A stretch of 64,000 nucleotides of DNA from Acinetobacter rongchengensis (GCF_003611475.1 NZ_RAXT01000016.1:1-64000); one strand, 5' to 3'. Counted from the stretch's first letter, positions 44,441 to 55,123 are shown. Numbers and translations: made by a program. Notes: generated from the letters alone by a model not told the origin.

Positions 44441-45646
44441 CTAAAGTGGTTCTTGGTCTGATTTGACCTTTTCTTCATTATCTTGCGTGTTTTTTATTTC
44501 AATATCAAGATCAACTTGCTGACTATCCACGGAAATCGTTTCAACATGCCCGTCATTGTGTATCACAACGGATGCTGGCGCACTGAATTGATAAAACTGA
44601 CTTTGTTCATACCATTCTCTAGCATGTTTGAGTAATACCACAATTACAGCTGCGACAGGTAATGCAATCAACATTCCCACGAAGCCTGCAAGTTGAGCGC
44701 CTGCTAAGACAGCAAAAACCACAGCAACGGGTGATAAACCAATTTTATCGCCTAACAAGAACGGTTGTAAGATATAGCCTTCTATTAATTGTCCAACACC
44801 AAAAACGGCCAGTACCATCAATAAATGCTTTGGGTCCATACCAAATTGGAAAAAGCATGCGATCACTGCCGCAATAATTCCTACACCAAAACCTAAGTAA
44901 GGAATAATGCTACATAAACCAGCAACCATTCCAATGATTAAACCGACTTCTAAACCAATCGATTGCAGACCAACAGCATAGACAATTCCAAGTAAAATCA
45001 TGACCAAGAATTGTCCTTTGACGAATGCGCCTAAAACACTATGACATTCACTCACAATTCTTAAAGTACTTTGCTCATATTGGCGTGGAATCAAGTTTCT
45101 TAAGCTTGCCAACATGCGATTCCAGTCCAGTAAAAAATAGAATGCAATAATTGGAATTAAGACAATAGTTCCACCAATCGAGATAAAACTGAGGCCCGAT
45201 TGTGCTATTTTCAAAGCCATGGTTTGAATACTGTCAGCACTATAATTGGTCTGCACATATTCCATCACAACCTGAGAAATTTGATCTGTATCTAATTCCA
45301 TTCGCTCTACATTGAATGAATTAGAAACCCAAGGTAAGAAAGTTGAATTAATCCAATGAATCCCTGCTGGAATACTATCCCGTGCATAAATTAATTGCTT
45401 CCACACCAAAGGTACAACGAACCATACCGCCCATGTCAGTACAACACCAATTCCAATAAATACGATTGCAATTGACAGCCATCTTGGTAAAAATTGAGAT
45501 AACTTTTCCACCACTGGGCTAAATAAATAAGCCACAAGAAAAGCAGCGACAAAAGGAATGACTACGGGTTTGAGTAAGTATAAAACCCATAGGATTAAGG
45601 CAATACCACCAAGTATAAAAATGCGTTTTAAGGTCCGATCGTGCAT
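44441..45646 (-). CDS. perM: AI-2E/PerM-family membrane permease
   Basis: The 401-residue protein has about eight membrane spans, with the family blocks IPIIAFYFLLDWNRM, VGLIIGMVAGLCSIIPYLGFGVG and GLSPVAVVFAVLAGAQLAGFVGMLIALPVAAV. The C-terminal 55 residues are charged and cytoplasmic. It lies upstream of hda and divergent from purM, the arrangement seen for PerM in many gammaproteobacteria. Its substrate is not established. Confidence 0.85.
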   Translation of the reverse strand: MHDRTLKRIFILGGIALILWVLYLLKPVVIPFVAAFLVAYLFSPVVEKLSQFLPRWLSIAIVFIGIGVVLTWAVWFVVPLVWKQLIYARDSIPAGIHWINSTFLPWVSNSFNVERMELDTDQISQVVMEYVQTNYSADSIQTMALKIAQSGLSFISIGGTIVLIPIIAFYFLLDWNRMLASLRNLIPRQYEQSTLRIVSECHSVLGAFVKGQFLVMILLGIVYAVGLQSIGLEVGLIIGMVAGLCSIIPYLGFGVGIIAAVIACFFQFGMDPKHLLMVLAVFGVGQLIEGYILQPFLLGDKIGLSPVAVVFAVLAGAQLAGFVGMLIALPVAAVIVVLLKHAREWYEQSQFYQFSAPASVVIHNDGHVETISVDSQQVDLDIEIKNTQDNEEKVKSDQEPL

Positions 45647-45781
45647 GTAATCACGCCTTTTTCAGATTTAATCATTATAGAAAGAAAAATATTTGAATAA
45701 ACATAACATTTTAGTGCAGAAATAACATAAGAATTTCGTATATTCAGGTATAATCTGCGCACGAATGCGGAGACTTCACAT

Positions 45782-46852
45782 ATGAGCAACTCAACTTCTA
45801 CCCCAAACACTGGTTTAAGCTATAAAGACGCTGGTGTCGATATTGAGGCGGGCGACGCACTTGTCGATCGAATCAAATCTGTCGCTAAACGTACAACTCG
45901 CCCTGAGGTCATGGGTGGCTTAGGCGGTTTCGGTGCCCTTTGTAAAATCCCTAAAGGTTATGAAGAACCTGTTCTTGTATCTGGTACAGATGGTGTCGGT
46001 ACTAAATTACGTTTAGCACTAAACTTAAACCGTCATGACACAATTGGTCAAGACTTAGTTGCAATGTGTGTGAACGATCTTCTTGTCTGCGGTGCGGAAC
46101 CACTCTTTTTCCTAGATTATTATGCAACAGGTCACTTAAATGTAGACGTAGCTGCCAATGTTGTTACAGGGATTGGTCAAGGTTGTGAGCTTGCAGGTTG
46201 TGCATTGGTTGGCGGTGAAACTGCTGAAATGCCGGGTATGTATGAAGGTGAAGATTATGACCTTGCAGGTTTCTGTGTAGGCGTGGTTGAGCAAAGCAAA
46301 ATTATTGATGGTACTAAAGTCAAAGCAGGTGATGTTTTGATTGGTGTTGCTTCTTCAGGTGCACACTCAAACGGTTACTCTCTACTTCGTAAAATCTTTG
46401 ATGTTAAAAATGTTGATTTAACACAAATCGTAGATGGTCGTCCACTTGCAGATACAGCAATGGAACCAACACGCATTTATGTGAAAGCGATCTTAGAACT
46501 TCTAAAACATGTCGATGTTCACGCGATGGCACATATCACAGGTGGTGGTCTTCCAGGTAATTTACCTCGTGTATTACCAAATGGCGCACAAGCCGTGATT
46601 AATGAATCATCTTGGCAATGGCCTGAATTATTCCAACTTCTTCAAAAAGAAGGTGGTGTAGACAGATTTGAAATGTATCGTGCATTTAACTGTGGCGTAG
46701 GTATGGTGATTGCAGTTGATGCAGCTGATGCTGAAAAAACCATTGAAGTATTAAATGCTCAAGGTGAAAAAGCTTGGAAAATTGGTCATATCCAAGACAA
46801 TGCTGAATCAGTTGAAGGCGCTGACGAAAAAATTCGCGTTATTTTTGCATAA
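45782..46852 (+). CDS. purM: Phosphoribosylformylglycinamidine cyclo-ligase
   Basis: The 356-residue protein is Pur[22 protein letters not shown] near the start, the glycine-rich [19 protein letters not shown], and [11 protein letters not shown] in the ATP/phosphate site, and the late [16 protein letters not shown]. It makes AIR from FGAM with ATP, the fifth step of purine synthesis. GGAG precedes the ATG, and a TATAAT box lies at 45749-45754. purN follows after 9 bp in the same operon. Confidence 0.96.
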   Translation: MSNSTSTPNTGLSYKDAGVDIEAGDALVDRIKSVAKRTTRPEVMGGLGGFGALCKIPKGYEEPVLVSGTDGVGTKLRLALNLNRHDTIGQDLVAMCVNDLLVCGAEPLFFLDYYATGHLNVDVAANVVTGIGQGCELAGCALVGGETAEMPGMYEGEDYDLAGFCVGVVEQSKIIDGTKVKAGDVLIGVASSGAHSNGYSLLRKIFDVKNVDLTQIVDGRPLADTAMEPTRIYVKAILELLKHVDVHAMAHITGGGLPGNLPRVLPNGAQAVINESSWQWPELFQLLQKEGGVDRFEMYRAFNCGVGMVIAVDAADAEKTIEVLNAQGEKAWKIGHIQDNAESVEGADEKIRVIFA

Positions 46853-46861
46853 GTACATCAC

Positions 46862-47494
46862 ATGATCAAAATTGCTGTACTGGTTTCAGGCAGTGGAAGT
46901 AACTTACAAGCCCTGATCGATGCCAATCTTTCAGGGAAAATAGTTGGAGTTATTTCCAATAAAGCAGATGCCTATGCACTACAACGTGCAAAAAATGCGA
47001 ATATTCCCACCGCAATAATTGAACATAAACAATATCCTAATCGTGAAGCTTTTGATGATGCGATGCATCAACAACTCAGCGATTGGAATGTTGATTTAGT
47101 TATTCTTGCTGGTTTTATGCGGATTTTAAGTGCTCAATTTGTCAACGCTTGGGAAGGTAAAATGGTGAATATTCACCCTTCCCTTTTGCCAAATTATAAA
47201 GGTATGCACACCCATCAACGTGTTTTAAACACTGGGGATTTACTGCATGGTTGCACAGTGCATTATGTCACTGCGGAACTTGATGCAGGGCAAGCCTTAA
47301 CGCAAGGTGTTTTAAAAGTTGCACAGCATGACAATGTGGCATCACTTGCAAAACGTATTCATGTACTTGAGCATCTGATTTACCCTCAAGCAGTTGAATG
47401 GATTTGTAATGGCACAATTCAACATTTGGAAAACGGTCAAGTTTTATATAAGGGGCAAGCTTTAGAAAAGCCAATTCAGTTTTGCCAACTTTGA
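46862..47494 (+). CDS. purN: Phosphoribosylglycinamide formyltransferase
   Basis: The 210-residue protein has the PurN signatures VLVSGSGSNLQALIDA, the catalytic ILAGFMRILS with VNIHPSLLPNYKGMHTHQ (Asn and His), and the Asp in ELDAGQALTQG. It transfers a formyl group from 10-formyl-tetrahydrofolate to GAR, the third purine step. It is cotranscribed with purM and ends before a strong terminator. Confidence 0.95.
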   Translation: MIKIAVLVSGSGSNLQALIDANLSGKIVGVISNKADAYALQRAKNANIPTAIIEHKQYPNREAFDDAMHQQLSDWNVDLVILAGFMRILSAQFVNAWEGKMVNIHPSLLPNYKGMHTHQRVLNTGDLLHGCTVHYVTAELDAGQALTQGVLKVAQHDNVASLAKRIHVLEHLIYPQAVEWICNGTIQHLENGQVLYKGQALEKPIQFCQL

Positions 47495-47517
47495 AGAATG
47501 ATCAAGTGTCTGAAAAC

Positions 47518-47545
47518 AAAAAATGCATCCTCGGATGCATTTTTT
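47518..47545. terminator. Terminator after purMN
   Basis: AAAAAATGCATC, loop CTCG, GATGCATTTTTT (47518-47545). A-run and T-run on each side make it usable in both directions, serving the converging hydrolase gene too. Confidence 0.88.
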
Positions 47546-47584
47546 ATTGGAATTATAGTTTTGGATAAAACAGATTAGAACCAA

Positions 47585-48397
47585 CTATTGTTGAATTAAC
47601 GTCTTGACCAATTCAACAGTTTTAACAGGATGCTCCAAAGGAAACATATGTCCTCCTGAGGTTACTGTAAAAGGTATAGCTAACTTTTTCTGAATGATTT
47701 GTGGAAATTTTTGCTTTAGAAATGGACTTTCATCCCCGATCACCAAATGTGTTGGTACAGGTGGATTTGGCATAGGTAACCACATTGAATCTGAATTTGT
47801 CCGGAAAATTTCGACTTCATCGTATTTAGAAATGGTTAACTCAACACCACCCCTCGTTGTATCTTCAGTTAAAGCATAATCTATATAAGCTTGAAAACAA
47901 TCTTGATCAAAATGCTGGTAAAACCCTTTCGGTTTTAACAATTCTGCTGCTTGTTCACGCGAGTCCCAATGATCACGACGTTTGATACTCAGTGATGCTG
48001 GCGTAATTTTATCAATCAATTTTGGTTTAAAAATTTTAGCCATGAACATCACAAAAGCAGCTTTTCCCACGATTAAAGGCGGATCAAGCATAATGACCTT
48101 TTCAAATAATTCAGGTCGTTTATATGCAGCTTTAAAAGTCAACACTGCACCTAAAGAATGCCCTAAACCAATCACTTTACGTCCCTGCGCTTGCTGGACA
48201 ATACTGTCAATGACTTGATCTGTCAGCTCATTCCAACCATGTGCAATCGGATAACGGCGATCAGGGCCAAGCAAGGGAACATAAATCACATCATATTCAT
48301 CTTTCAGCAAATCAAATAGCTTGGTATAAACTTTTGAAGGTACACCATTGGCATGTGCAAAATGAATGAGCGGCTTTTGTTGATGCGAATGATTCAT
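47585..48397 (-). CDS. Alpha/beta hydrolase
   Basis: The 270-residue protein has the alpha/beta-hydrolase fold: HFAHANGVPSKVY with the oxyanion region, the nucleophile elbow GLGHSLGAV (Ser), and a late His in TSGGHMFPLEHP. The acidic member is probably in IGDESPFL. The type resembles small esterases or lactonases with an 'AHANG' opening, but the substrate is unknown. It is a single-gene unit converging on purMN. Confidence 0.82.
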   Translation of the reverse strand: MNHSHQQKPLIHFAHANGVPSKVYTKLFDLLKDEYDVIYVPLLGPDRRYPIAHGWNELTDQVIDSIVQQAQGRKVIGLGHSLGAVLTFKAAYKRPELFEKVIMLDPPLIVGKAAFVMFMAKIFKPKLIDKITPASLSIKRRDHWDSREQAAELLKPKGFYQHFDQDCFQAYIDYALTEDTTRGGVELTISKYDEVEIFRTNSDSMWLPMPNPPVPTHLVIGDESPFLKQKFPQIIQKKLAIPFTVTSGGHMFPLEHPVKTVELVKTLIQQ

Positions 48398-48471
48398 GAT
48401 ATTTAATTTTCTATTTTAAAAGTCAGAAAAACGCCTCTCACCGTAAAACAATGAGAGGAGGCTTTAAAATT

Positions 48472-49503
48472 TTACTGCATTTTTACATCTTGGTTCATGC
48501 TCAACTTTTGGCTCATTGCCTCAGCCACGCCATGCCCCATTTCAGAGCCTAAACGGCCTAAAATTGACTCAAAAGGACTACGTTCAACTGTATAATCTAC
48601 AGCTTTAGTGACTTTTAACTCACGTTTAAGTGTTTCAATATTTCCTGCTTTATCTGCAATACCTAGTTTAATGGCTTGCTCACCTGTCCAAAATAAACCT
48701 GAGAAGATTGCAGGATCAGTTGATTTTAATTTTGCACCACGGCCTTGTTTCACAGCAGTGATAAAGTGTGAATGTACATTATCTAACAATGCTTGAATAT
48801 GTGCTTTTTGCTCAGGATTAATCGGTTTCGTCATGCTTAAAATATCTTTGTTATTTCCAGCAGTCATGGTTCGATCTTCTACACCCAATTTTTGAGCTAG
48901 GCCATTCACACCATAATTTGGCATGATCACGCCAATAGAACCCACTAAGCTTGAAGGATTAACCCAAATTTCATCAGCAGCAGAAGCAATATAGTAAGCA
49001 CCTGATGCACCCATATCACCAATCACAGCATAAACTTTTTTATCTGGATTTTGTTTTTTTAGATATTGAATTTCTTGCCAAATATCATCAGATTGCACAG
49101 GCGAACCACCTGGTGAGTTGACATTTAAAACCACAGCTTTGGCTGATGTTGATTCAAATGCCTTTTTCAAAGATTTAATCGTGTCAACACTGTTCACACC
49201 TTGATTACTTGAATCAATTGTTCCGACAATATTCACAACACCTAAATGCTCACCCGAAGTTACTTCACCATCACTACCATTTGATAATGAACAACTTTTA
49301 GTCATCATCACCAAGACAACAAGAATATAAAGGAATGTAAGAACTTTGAAGAAAATTCCCCAACGACGACTACGACGTTGTTCTTCTACAGAAGCGAGAA
49401 CGACTTTTTCTAAAAGACGCCATTCTTGTCCTGTAGGTTGTTGACCAGAGGAAGGATTCGAATTTGTGTTTTCGTTTTGTGGTTTCGGCGGCCAATCAGA
49501 CAT
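48472..49503 (-). CDS. sppA: Signal peptide peptidase SppA-type (S49 family)
   Basis: The 343-residue protein has a proline/asparagine-rich cytoplasmic head, one membrane span at about 50-68, and a periplasmic S49 domain. The catalytic pair is Ser167 in GDMGASGAYYIAS and Lys219 in AGNNKDILS, 52 residues apart, the same spacing as in Bacillus subtilis SppA; VNSPGGSPVQSDDIW is also conserved. It is the short, single-domain form, which digests cleaved signal peptides in the membrane. The long E. coli SppA has two such domains. Confidence 0.87.
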   Translation of the reverse strand: MSDWPPKPQNENTNSNPSSGQQPTGQEWRLLEKVVLASVEEQRRSRRWGIFFKVLTFLYILVVLVMMTKSCSLSNGSDGEVTSGEHLGVVNIVGTIDSSNQGVNSVDTIKSLKKAFESTSAKAVVLNVNSPGGSPVQSDDIWQEIQYLKKQNPDKKVYAVIGDMGASGAYYIASAADEIWVNPSSLVGSIGVIMPNYGVNGLAQKLGVEDRTMTAGNNKDILSMTKPINPEQKAHIQALLDNVHSHFITAVKQGRGAKLKSTDPAIFSGLFWTGEQAIKLGIADKAGNIETLKRELKVTKAVDYTVERSPFESILGRLGSEMGHGVAEAMSQKLSMNQDVKMQ

Positions 49504-49639
49504 TTATACCATCCAAATTAATTATTCAGGGTTCATTATATACAAGGAATACATATAATCTGTCTAATCATTGCGATTTATTCTATAATATTTTGCTAAA
49601 TCACAATATACATCAACCACATTTCTATTTTTCGTACCG

Positions 49640-50587
49640 ATGACTGAAAAACATAAGACTACAATCACTCGACTTCTCAATTTTTTCAGTCGACAGCCAA
49701 TTCCAATCGCTCGTTTTATCGGGCGTTTTTTGGCAACTGTTGTCAATGTATTACACATCAGTAAAACTTCGGAAACGATTCGCTTAAATATTGGTATATG
49801 CTTTCCTGAATTGGATAAACCTCAACGTGAATTGATTACTCGTCATGCGATTCGCAACGAAATTCAATCCTATATGGAGTTTTTTACCATTTGGGGAAGC
49901 TCCGCTCAAAAGAATATTGCCCGCATTCACCAGATTCAAGGCGAACATTATTTTCATGATGCAATTGCACAAGGTAAAGGTTTGGTGCTTATCGTACCGC
50001 ATTTTGGCACTTGGGAAATCATGAATGCTTGGTTTGCTCAATATACGCAAATGACCATTATGTATAAACCGATCAAAAGCGACGAAGCAGATCAGTTTGT
50101 ACGTGCAGCAAGAAGTCGTGAAAATGCAAATTTAGTCCCTACAGATGAGTCTGGAGTACGACAAATTTTCAAAGCCTTAAAACAAGGTGGGACAACTGTG
50201 ATTTTGCCAGACCACACCCCTGATATCGGTGGGGAGCTGATTGAGTACTTTGGCATTCCACTTTATTCAAGTAATTTAAATGCAAAACTGATACAGAAAA
50301 CCAAAGCCAAAGCTTTATTTTTATATGCGACTAGAAATCATGATCATGGCTTTGATATGACCATTGAACCAATTGATGAAAGTATTTATCAGGTCAATGC
50401 CGATGAGGGCACTTCGATCATTTTCAAACAGATCGAACAACTCATTCGACAATTTCCTGAACATTATCATTGGAGTTATAAACGTTTTAAAGCACATCCT
50501 CAGCTGAAAAAAATTTATAACATCCCCAATCTTGATGCAATGTCTTTGGTTAATTCAGTCAGAAATCAAGTGACTCTTGAAGATTAA
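49640..50587 (+). CDS. Lipid A biosynthesis acyltransferase (LpxL/LpxM family)
   Basis: The 315-residue protein belongs to the HtrB/LpxL-LpxM group. It has the catalytic H-x4-E motif in VPHFGTWEIMNAW, the later block TVILPDHTPDIGG, and an N-terminal hydrophobic helix (IARFIGRFLATVVNVLH). These inner-membrane enzymes add secondary acyl chains to Kdo2-lipid IVA from acyl-ACP. Which position it acylates cannot be told. The gene ends 33 bp inside the 3' end of the converging comEC. Confidence 0.83.
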   Translation: MTEKHKTTITRLLNFFSRQPIPIARFIGRFLATVVNVLHISKTSETIRLNIGICFPELDKPQRELITRHAIRNEIQSYMEFFTIWGSSAQKNIARIHQIQGEHYFHDAIAQGKGLVLIVPHFGTWEIMNAWFAQYTQMTIMYKPIKSDEADQFVRAARSRENANLVPTDESGVRQIFKALKQGGTTVILPDHTPDIGGELIEYFGIPLYSSNLNAKLIQKTKAKALFLYATRNHDHGFDMTIEPIDESIYQVNADEGTSIIFKQIEQLIRQFPEHYHWSYKRFKAHPQLKKIYNIPNLDAMSLVNSVRNQVTLED

Positions 50588-53056
50588 CCACTTTTGGGTT
50601 TGTCGAAAATCCTTGATCTCCATTTGACCATTTGTTTTAACATTAAACTCAATTGATCCCTGCTCGATTGTAGTCCTTACTGGAATATTCAGCGCCTTTA
50701 ATCTTTTTAAAACAATCGGATGTGGATGTCCATAACGGTTTCCATAACCTGCCGATACAATAGCCAGCTTAGGTTTTAGCTGTTTTAGAAATGCAAATGA
50801 AGAACTGTGCCGACTACCATGATGCCCCATCACCAATACATCTACATTTAAATCAGGATACTGTTGTAACAAACTGAACTCTGTTTCCCAACCTGCATCA
50901 CCCATGATCAAAAAGTTTTGATACTGATTCGATTGAGGCACTTGAATATAAATCACACAGGATAATTCATTTTGATTATATGGCACTCCACTTAGGCTAT
51001 TTTTCGGTGGTGACAACACCTTTATTTTGACCTGACCATATTGCCAATGTTGCCCTTGATAACAATATTCAAAATTAGAATGATCAAAACGCTGATCTTT
51101 TTCATTTGAATAGACCTTTTGAATATCGACTACTTTGGCAATCTCTGCAAAAGCGCCACTATGATCTTGATCTAAATGAGACAAAATCACTTGATCCAGC
51201 TGAGCAACTCCTTGTCGAGCCAAATACGGAATAATCAAATTTTGGCCGATACTAAATTTAGTTTCATCATAAAAACCGCCAGTATCGACCATCATTTTAT
51301 GCTCAGGTAAATTGATAAAAACCGCTTGCCCTTGCCCGACATCTAACACATTAAATTGAAAAATATACTGACTTTTATTGGGTAATAATAAAGGTATTAA
51401 GCATATGAGTGCCCAAAATCTAGGTATCACTCCCTTGGGTAAGAACAGAATAAATATTGCAAAAGCAATACACAGTATTTGTACAGCACTAAAAGCCCAC
51501 CAATCTAATTTAAAACCTAAAGTCTGATCTAAAAAATCAAGCAAACTTAATAGAAAACTCAACAACTGATCTGCAACTTTAAAAAGTAATATTCCCAAGG
51601 ACGTAGAAAATAGACTCATGCATGCAGCCAAGACCTCAATAGGAACGACCAAACTTCCAATCACAGGAATCGCGATAAAATTACTCAGTGGTGTAAGCCA
51701 TGAAAACTGTTGAAAAATCCACAATACTAAAGGCATTAAAGCAATAAATGTTTTCCACTGAGAATCGAATAATACCTGTACAAAATGCTTTAGCTTTGCT
51801 TGCCATGATTGCACTTGTTGCCTAGGTTGCTGCTGTATTGTTTGATAAACCCTAATCAGAATAAAACATGCCCCAAAAGATAACCAAAATGCAGCGGATA
51901 AAATGCTAAATGGGTCGATCAGTAATAAAATACTTGCCGTGAATAACAAATGTTTAATGGCTTGAATTTTTTGGTTTAAAAGTAGAATTAGACTAAACAC
52001 AGAGACCATAATCATGGTTCGTAAGGCGGGTATTTCAAATCCCACGAAAGCCGTATAAAAAACCACACAAGCTAAAAATGGGTACACCAATAAATAAAGT
52101 CGAGGTATTTTTAAAAATATTTTTGGATAAATTTTCCTCGCAATAAGATTAAAAATAAAGCAAAACATCATGGCAAAAATAAGTACATGAGGCCCTGATA
52201 TTGCAAGTAAATGTGCAATACCAAGCTTTTTAAATAAGCTTTGGATTTCAACAGAGAGTAAACTTTCATCTCCTGTTAACAATGCCAATAAAAGCCCTTT
52301 ATTGTGCAAAGATGAATTAGAAATAAAATGTCTAAAATCCAAACGTAGGCGTTCTATTTTCAATAAAATACGTTGATCAAAGTGCTGCTGTTGATCAATA
52401 AAAGATTGAAAACCGAACTGTTTTAGCTGATTTTCATCAATCGTATGAATCGCTTGTAGGTCAAGTATCCCGAGTAGATTTTCTTGCAAAAACCATTTTT
52501 CTTTATCAAATGTACCTTCAACAGCATAGCCATGTACGACCTTAAATTGCCCAGTAACTTGATAATAATGTCCCAGTTGAATCATTTCAGCTTGTTGTTC
52601 ATTGACATACATCACCATGGGAATGGGCTGCTGGTTCGGCATTAAAACCACAATACGTTGCTGAATCAGTTTTTGTTGTCGAAACGATGGGGTATTATTT
52701 TGGGCCTGATCATTCAATTTAATTTTATTCATAGACTGAATATAAATCAGATGTTGTGATTGATTATTCTGTAAAGGTCTTAACGCCAAACGCTTTTCTA
52801 ATGCATGATCTGCATACAACAAACCTGATAGATATGTAAAAATACACACCGTAATCAACGTCATACATTTAAATATAGAACTGTCTGTACATGAGTATTT
52901 TTTATAGAAGCGATTAAAGTATTTAAATCCCAGTAAAATTAAACTTAGCCCCAAACTAAGCGCAAAATATAAGTTGAGAGATTGAGGTGTTTTAACCCCC
53001 ATGAATGAGATACCCAGTATCCACCCAATCAAAATGATGTAGCTATACATACTCAT
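50555..53056 (-). CDS. comEC: DNA uptake channel ComEC/Rec2
   Basis: The 833-residue protein has the full ComEC layout: N-terminal spans and an OB-like soluble domain (about 30-230), the Competence membrane domain (LLLALLTGDESLLSVEIQSLFKKLGIAHLLAISGPHVLIFAM; FAAFWLSFGA-type segment), and a C-terminal metallo-beta-lactamase-like domain (NVLDVGQGQAVFINLPEHKMMVDTG; SHLDQDHSGA; GHHGSRHSS). It carries single-stranded DNA across the inner membrane during transformation, for which Acinetobacter is well known. It overlaps the LpxL-type gene tail to tail by 33 bp. Confidence 0.93.
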   Translation of the reverse strand: MSMYSYIILIGWILGISFMGVKTPQSLNLYFALSLGLSLILLGFKYFNRFYKKYSCTDSSIFKCMTLITVCIFTYLSGLLYADHALEKRLALRPLQNNQSQHLIYIQSMNKIKLNDQAQNNTPSFRQQKLIQQRIVVLMPNQQPIPMVMYVNEQQAEMIQLGHYYQVTGQFKVVHGYAVEGTFDKEKWFLQENLLGILDLQAIHTIDENQLKQFGFQSFIDQQQHFDQRILLKIERLRLDFRHFISNSSLHNKGLLLALLTGDESLLSVEIQSLFKKLGIAHLLAISGPHVLIFAMMFCFIFNLIARKIYPKIFLKIPRLYLLVYPFLACVVFYTAFVGFEIPALRTMIMVSVFSLILLLNQKIQAIKHLLFTASILLLIDPFSILSAAFWLSFGACFILIRVYQTIQQQPRQQVQSWQAKLKHFVQVLFDSQWKTFIALMPLVLWIFQQFSWLTPLSNFIAIPVIGSLVVPIEVLAACMSLFSTSLGILLFKVADQLLSFLLSLLDFLDQTLGFKLDWWAFSAVQILCIAFAIFILFLPKGVIPRFWALICLIPLLLPNKSQYIFQFNVLDVGQGQAVFINLPEHKMMVDTGGFYDETKFSIGQNLIIPYLARQGVAQLDQVILSHLDQDHSGAFAEIAKVVDIQKVYSNEKDQRFDHSNFEYCYQGQHWQYGQVKIKVLSPPKNSLSGVPYNQNELSCVIYIQVPQSNQYQNFLIMGDAGWETEFSLLQQYPDLNVDVLVMGHHGSRHSSSFAFLKQLKPKLAIVSAGYGNRYGHPHPIVLKRLKALNIPVRTTIEQGSIEFNVKTNGQMEIKDFRQTQKWLIFKSHLISD

Positions 53057-53165
53057 AATAGTTATTCGATTTTATTGTTATCTAAAGGAAACTTAAGCCC
53101 AATCTGGTTGAGCTTAAATGTTATTCTAAGAATAGAAAATAGGCTGTATTAAATATCAGTTGTGA

Positions 53166-53873
53166 TTAAGCGTCAATCCACAAACCATCTTGCATATGTA
53201 AAATGCGATCTGCCGATTTAGCCAATTGTTCATCATGCGTCACGATTAACATGGCCATATTCAATTCTTCACGTAAATCACGCAGCAATTCAAAAATCGA
53301 TTTGGCTGTTTTACGGTCTAAATTTCCCGTAGGTTCATCGGCCAACATCAATTTAGGTTGCGTCACCAAAGCACGTGCTAAGGCAACCCGTTGTCTTTCA
53401 CCGCCTGATAATTCACCAGGTTGGTGCGTTAAACGATGCGTCAAACCGACACGCTCAAGTAAATATTCAGCGCGTTGTTTGACTTGTTTAAAATCTGCAT
53501 CTTTACGCAACATTAAAGGCATTGCAACGTTTTCTAAAGCGGTAAACTCTGGAAGTAAATGATGGAATTGATAAACAAAACCCAAGTGTTCATTACGTAA
53601 AAAACCACGCTCAGCTTCACCTAAGTTATCAAATCGTTTGCCATTCAGATTGACTAAACCTTGCGTCGGACGATCCAAACCACCCAAAATATGCAATAGC
53701 GTACTTTTACCCGAACCACTCGAACCAACAATCGAGACAAACTCACCCTGTTGAACTTGTAAAGATAAACCTTTTATAACATCTACATTCGATTTGCCAT
53801 CTGTAAATGATTTATAAATGTCTTTGGCTTCAAGCACTGTGTTGCTATTCACCACATTGGCAAAGTTACTCAT
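53166..53873 (-). CDS. lolD: Lipoprotein-releasing ABC transporter ATPase LolD
   Basis: The start at 53873 has GGAGG ten bases upstream and overlaps the end of the permease gene by 8 bp; the open frame extends to 53909. The 235-residue ATPase has Walker A GSSGSGKST, Q-loop YQFHHLLPEFTALENV (the FHHLLPEF segment is LolD-specific), signature LSGGERQRVALARAL and Walker B LMLADEPTGNLD. It powers release of outer-membrane lipoproteins from the inner membrane. Confidence 0.94.
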   Translation of the reverse strand: MSNFANVVNSNTVLEAKDIYKSFTDGKSNVDVIKGLSLQVQQGEFVSIVGSSGSGKSTLLHILGGLDRPTQGLVNLNGKRFDNLGEAERGFLRNEHLGFVYQFHHLLPEFTALENVAMPLMLRKDADFKQVKQRAEYLLERVGLTHRLTHQPGELSGGERQRVALARALVTQPKLMLADEPTGNLDRKTAKSIFELLRDLREELNMAMLIVTHDEQLAKSADRILHMQDGLWIDA

Positions 53874-55101
53874 AACGCAGTGCCTCCGCAGGTTGAATTT
53901 TTGCAGCACGTAAAGCTGGATAAATAGTCGCCAAGAAACTTAACAATAAGGATAATCCGACAATCACAACCACATCTTGCCATCTTAAATAAGACGGTAA
54001 ATAGTTGATAAAATAAGCATCAAATAAATGTAAACCTAATGCAGTATTCAACCAGCCAATAAAGTTGCTGATACCTAAAGCGGAAATGATACCTAAGATA
54101 GCTCCAGCCACTGTTCCAACAACACCAATCACAGTACCTTGAACCATAAAAATCCGGGTAATCGTTGCAGGTGAAGCACCTAAAGTCCGAAGAATCGCAA
54201 TATCCGATTTTTTATCGGTAACAACCATCACCAATGAAGACACAATATTAAAAGCTGCAACCAAAACAATTAAGAAAAGTAGCAAACTCACCATCGCCTT
54301 TTCCATCTGAATGGCACTGAACAAATTACCATGTGTATAGGTCCAGTCAGAAGCGTAAAACGTTCCTGGAAGTTCTTTTACAATTTGATTGGCCACTTGA
54401 GGTGCTTGGAAAATATCATCCAACTTCATGCGCACACCTTGCGCACCATCGGGTAGGCGTAACAAAGTTGAAGCATCATTCAAAGCAATATAGCCAAGGC
54501 TCGAATCTACTTCCGCACCTATACTAAAAATACCTACAATTTTAAAGCGCTTAAAACGCGGTACTACGCCTGCAGGAGATGGTGTCGCTTCAGGTAAAAC
54601 TAGTGTGACATTATCATTTAGGCTTAGTCCTAAAGCATCTGTCATCTGTTTACCTAAAACAATGCCATATTCACCCTTTTTTAGTTGATCTATGCTACCT
54701 TCCACCATATGATTTTGGATAATTGAAACCTTCTTTTCATATTGAGGTTCAATACCCGTGACCATGATTCCAGCAACTTGACCTTGTGCAGTGAGCATAC
54801 CTTGTAATTGCGTAAAGGGTGCAACACCAGTGACATGCTCATGTTGTTCAATCTTCTTTGCAAGAACGGGCCAGTCTGTTAGAATTTGTGTTGAAGAAAC
54901 AGTGGCTTGAGGTATCATACCCAAGACACGAGTCTTTAACTCTCGGTCAAAACCATTCATAACAGACAGAACTGTGATCAGTACAGCGACGCCTAAGGTG
55001 AGACCGATCATGGAAACCAGAGCGATAAAAGAAATAAAGTGATTACTACGCCGTGCGCGAGTGTATCTCAACCCTATATACAGCGAGATTGGTTTAAACA
55101 T
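53866..55101 (-). CDS. lolC: Lipoprotein-releasing ABC transporter permease (LolC/E/F type)
   Basis: The 411-residue protein has the LolC/E plan: FKPISLYIGLRYTRARRSNHFISFIALVSMIGLTLGVAVLI with the first span, a large periplasmic domain at about 45-260, and three C-terminal spans with LVMVVTDKKSDIAILRTLGAS. It extracts lipoproteins for LolA. Only one permease gene lies beside lolD, which fits a homodimeric LolF-type transporter reported for genera including Acinetobacter; a second permease elsewhere cannot be excluded. The start is 22 bp from the divergent PilZ gene. Confidence 0.9.
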   Translation of the reverse strand: MFKPISLYIGLRYTRARRSNHFISFIALVSMIGLTLGVAVLITVLSVMNGFDRELKTRVLGMIPQATVSSTQILTDWPVLAKKIEQHEHVTGVAPFTQLQGMLTAQGQVAGIMVTGIEPQYEKKVSIIQNHMVEGSIDQLKKGEYGIVLGKQMTDALGLSLNDNVTLVLPEATPSPAGVVPRFKRFKIVGIFSIGAEVDSSLGYIALNDASTLLRLPDGAQGVRMKLDDIFQAPQVANQIVKELPGTFYASDWTYTHGNLFSAIQMEKAMVSLLLFLIVLVAAFNIVSSLVMVVTDKKSDIAILRTLGASPATITRIFMVQGTVIGVVGTVAGAILGIISALGISNFIGWLNTALGLHLFDAYFINYLPSYLRWQDVVVIVGLSLLLSFLATIYPALRAAKIQPAEALRYE

Positions 55102-55123
55102 ACCATCTAGTCCGAGGTGTTTT

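Noticed and set aside
50555..50587. 33-bp overlap of the LpxL-type gene and comEC as evidence of misassembly
   Set aside because: Both C-termini look natural and convergent overlaps of this size are common in compact genomes.
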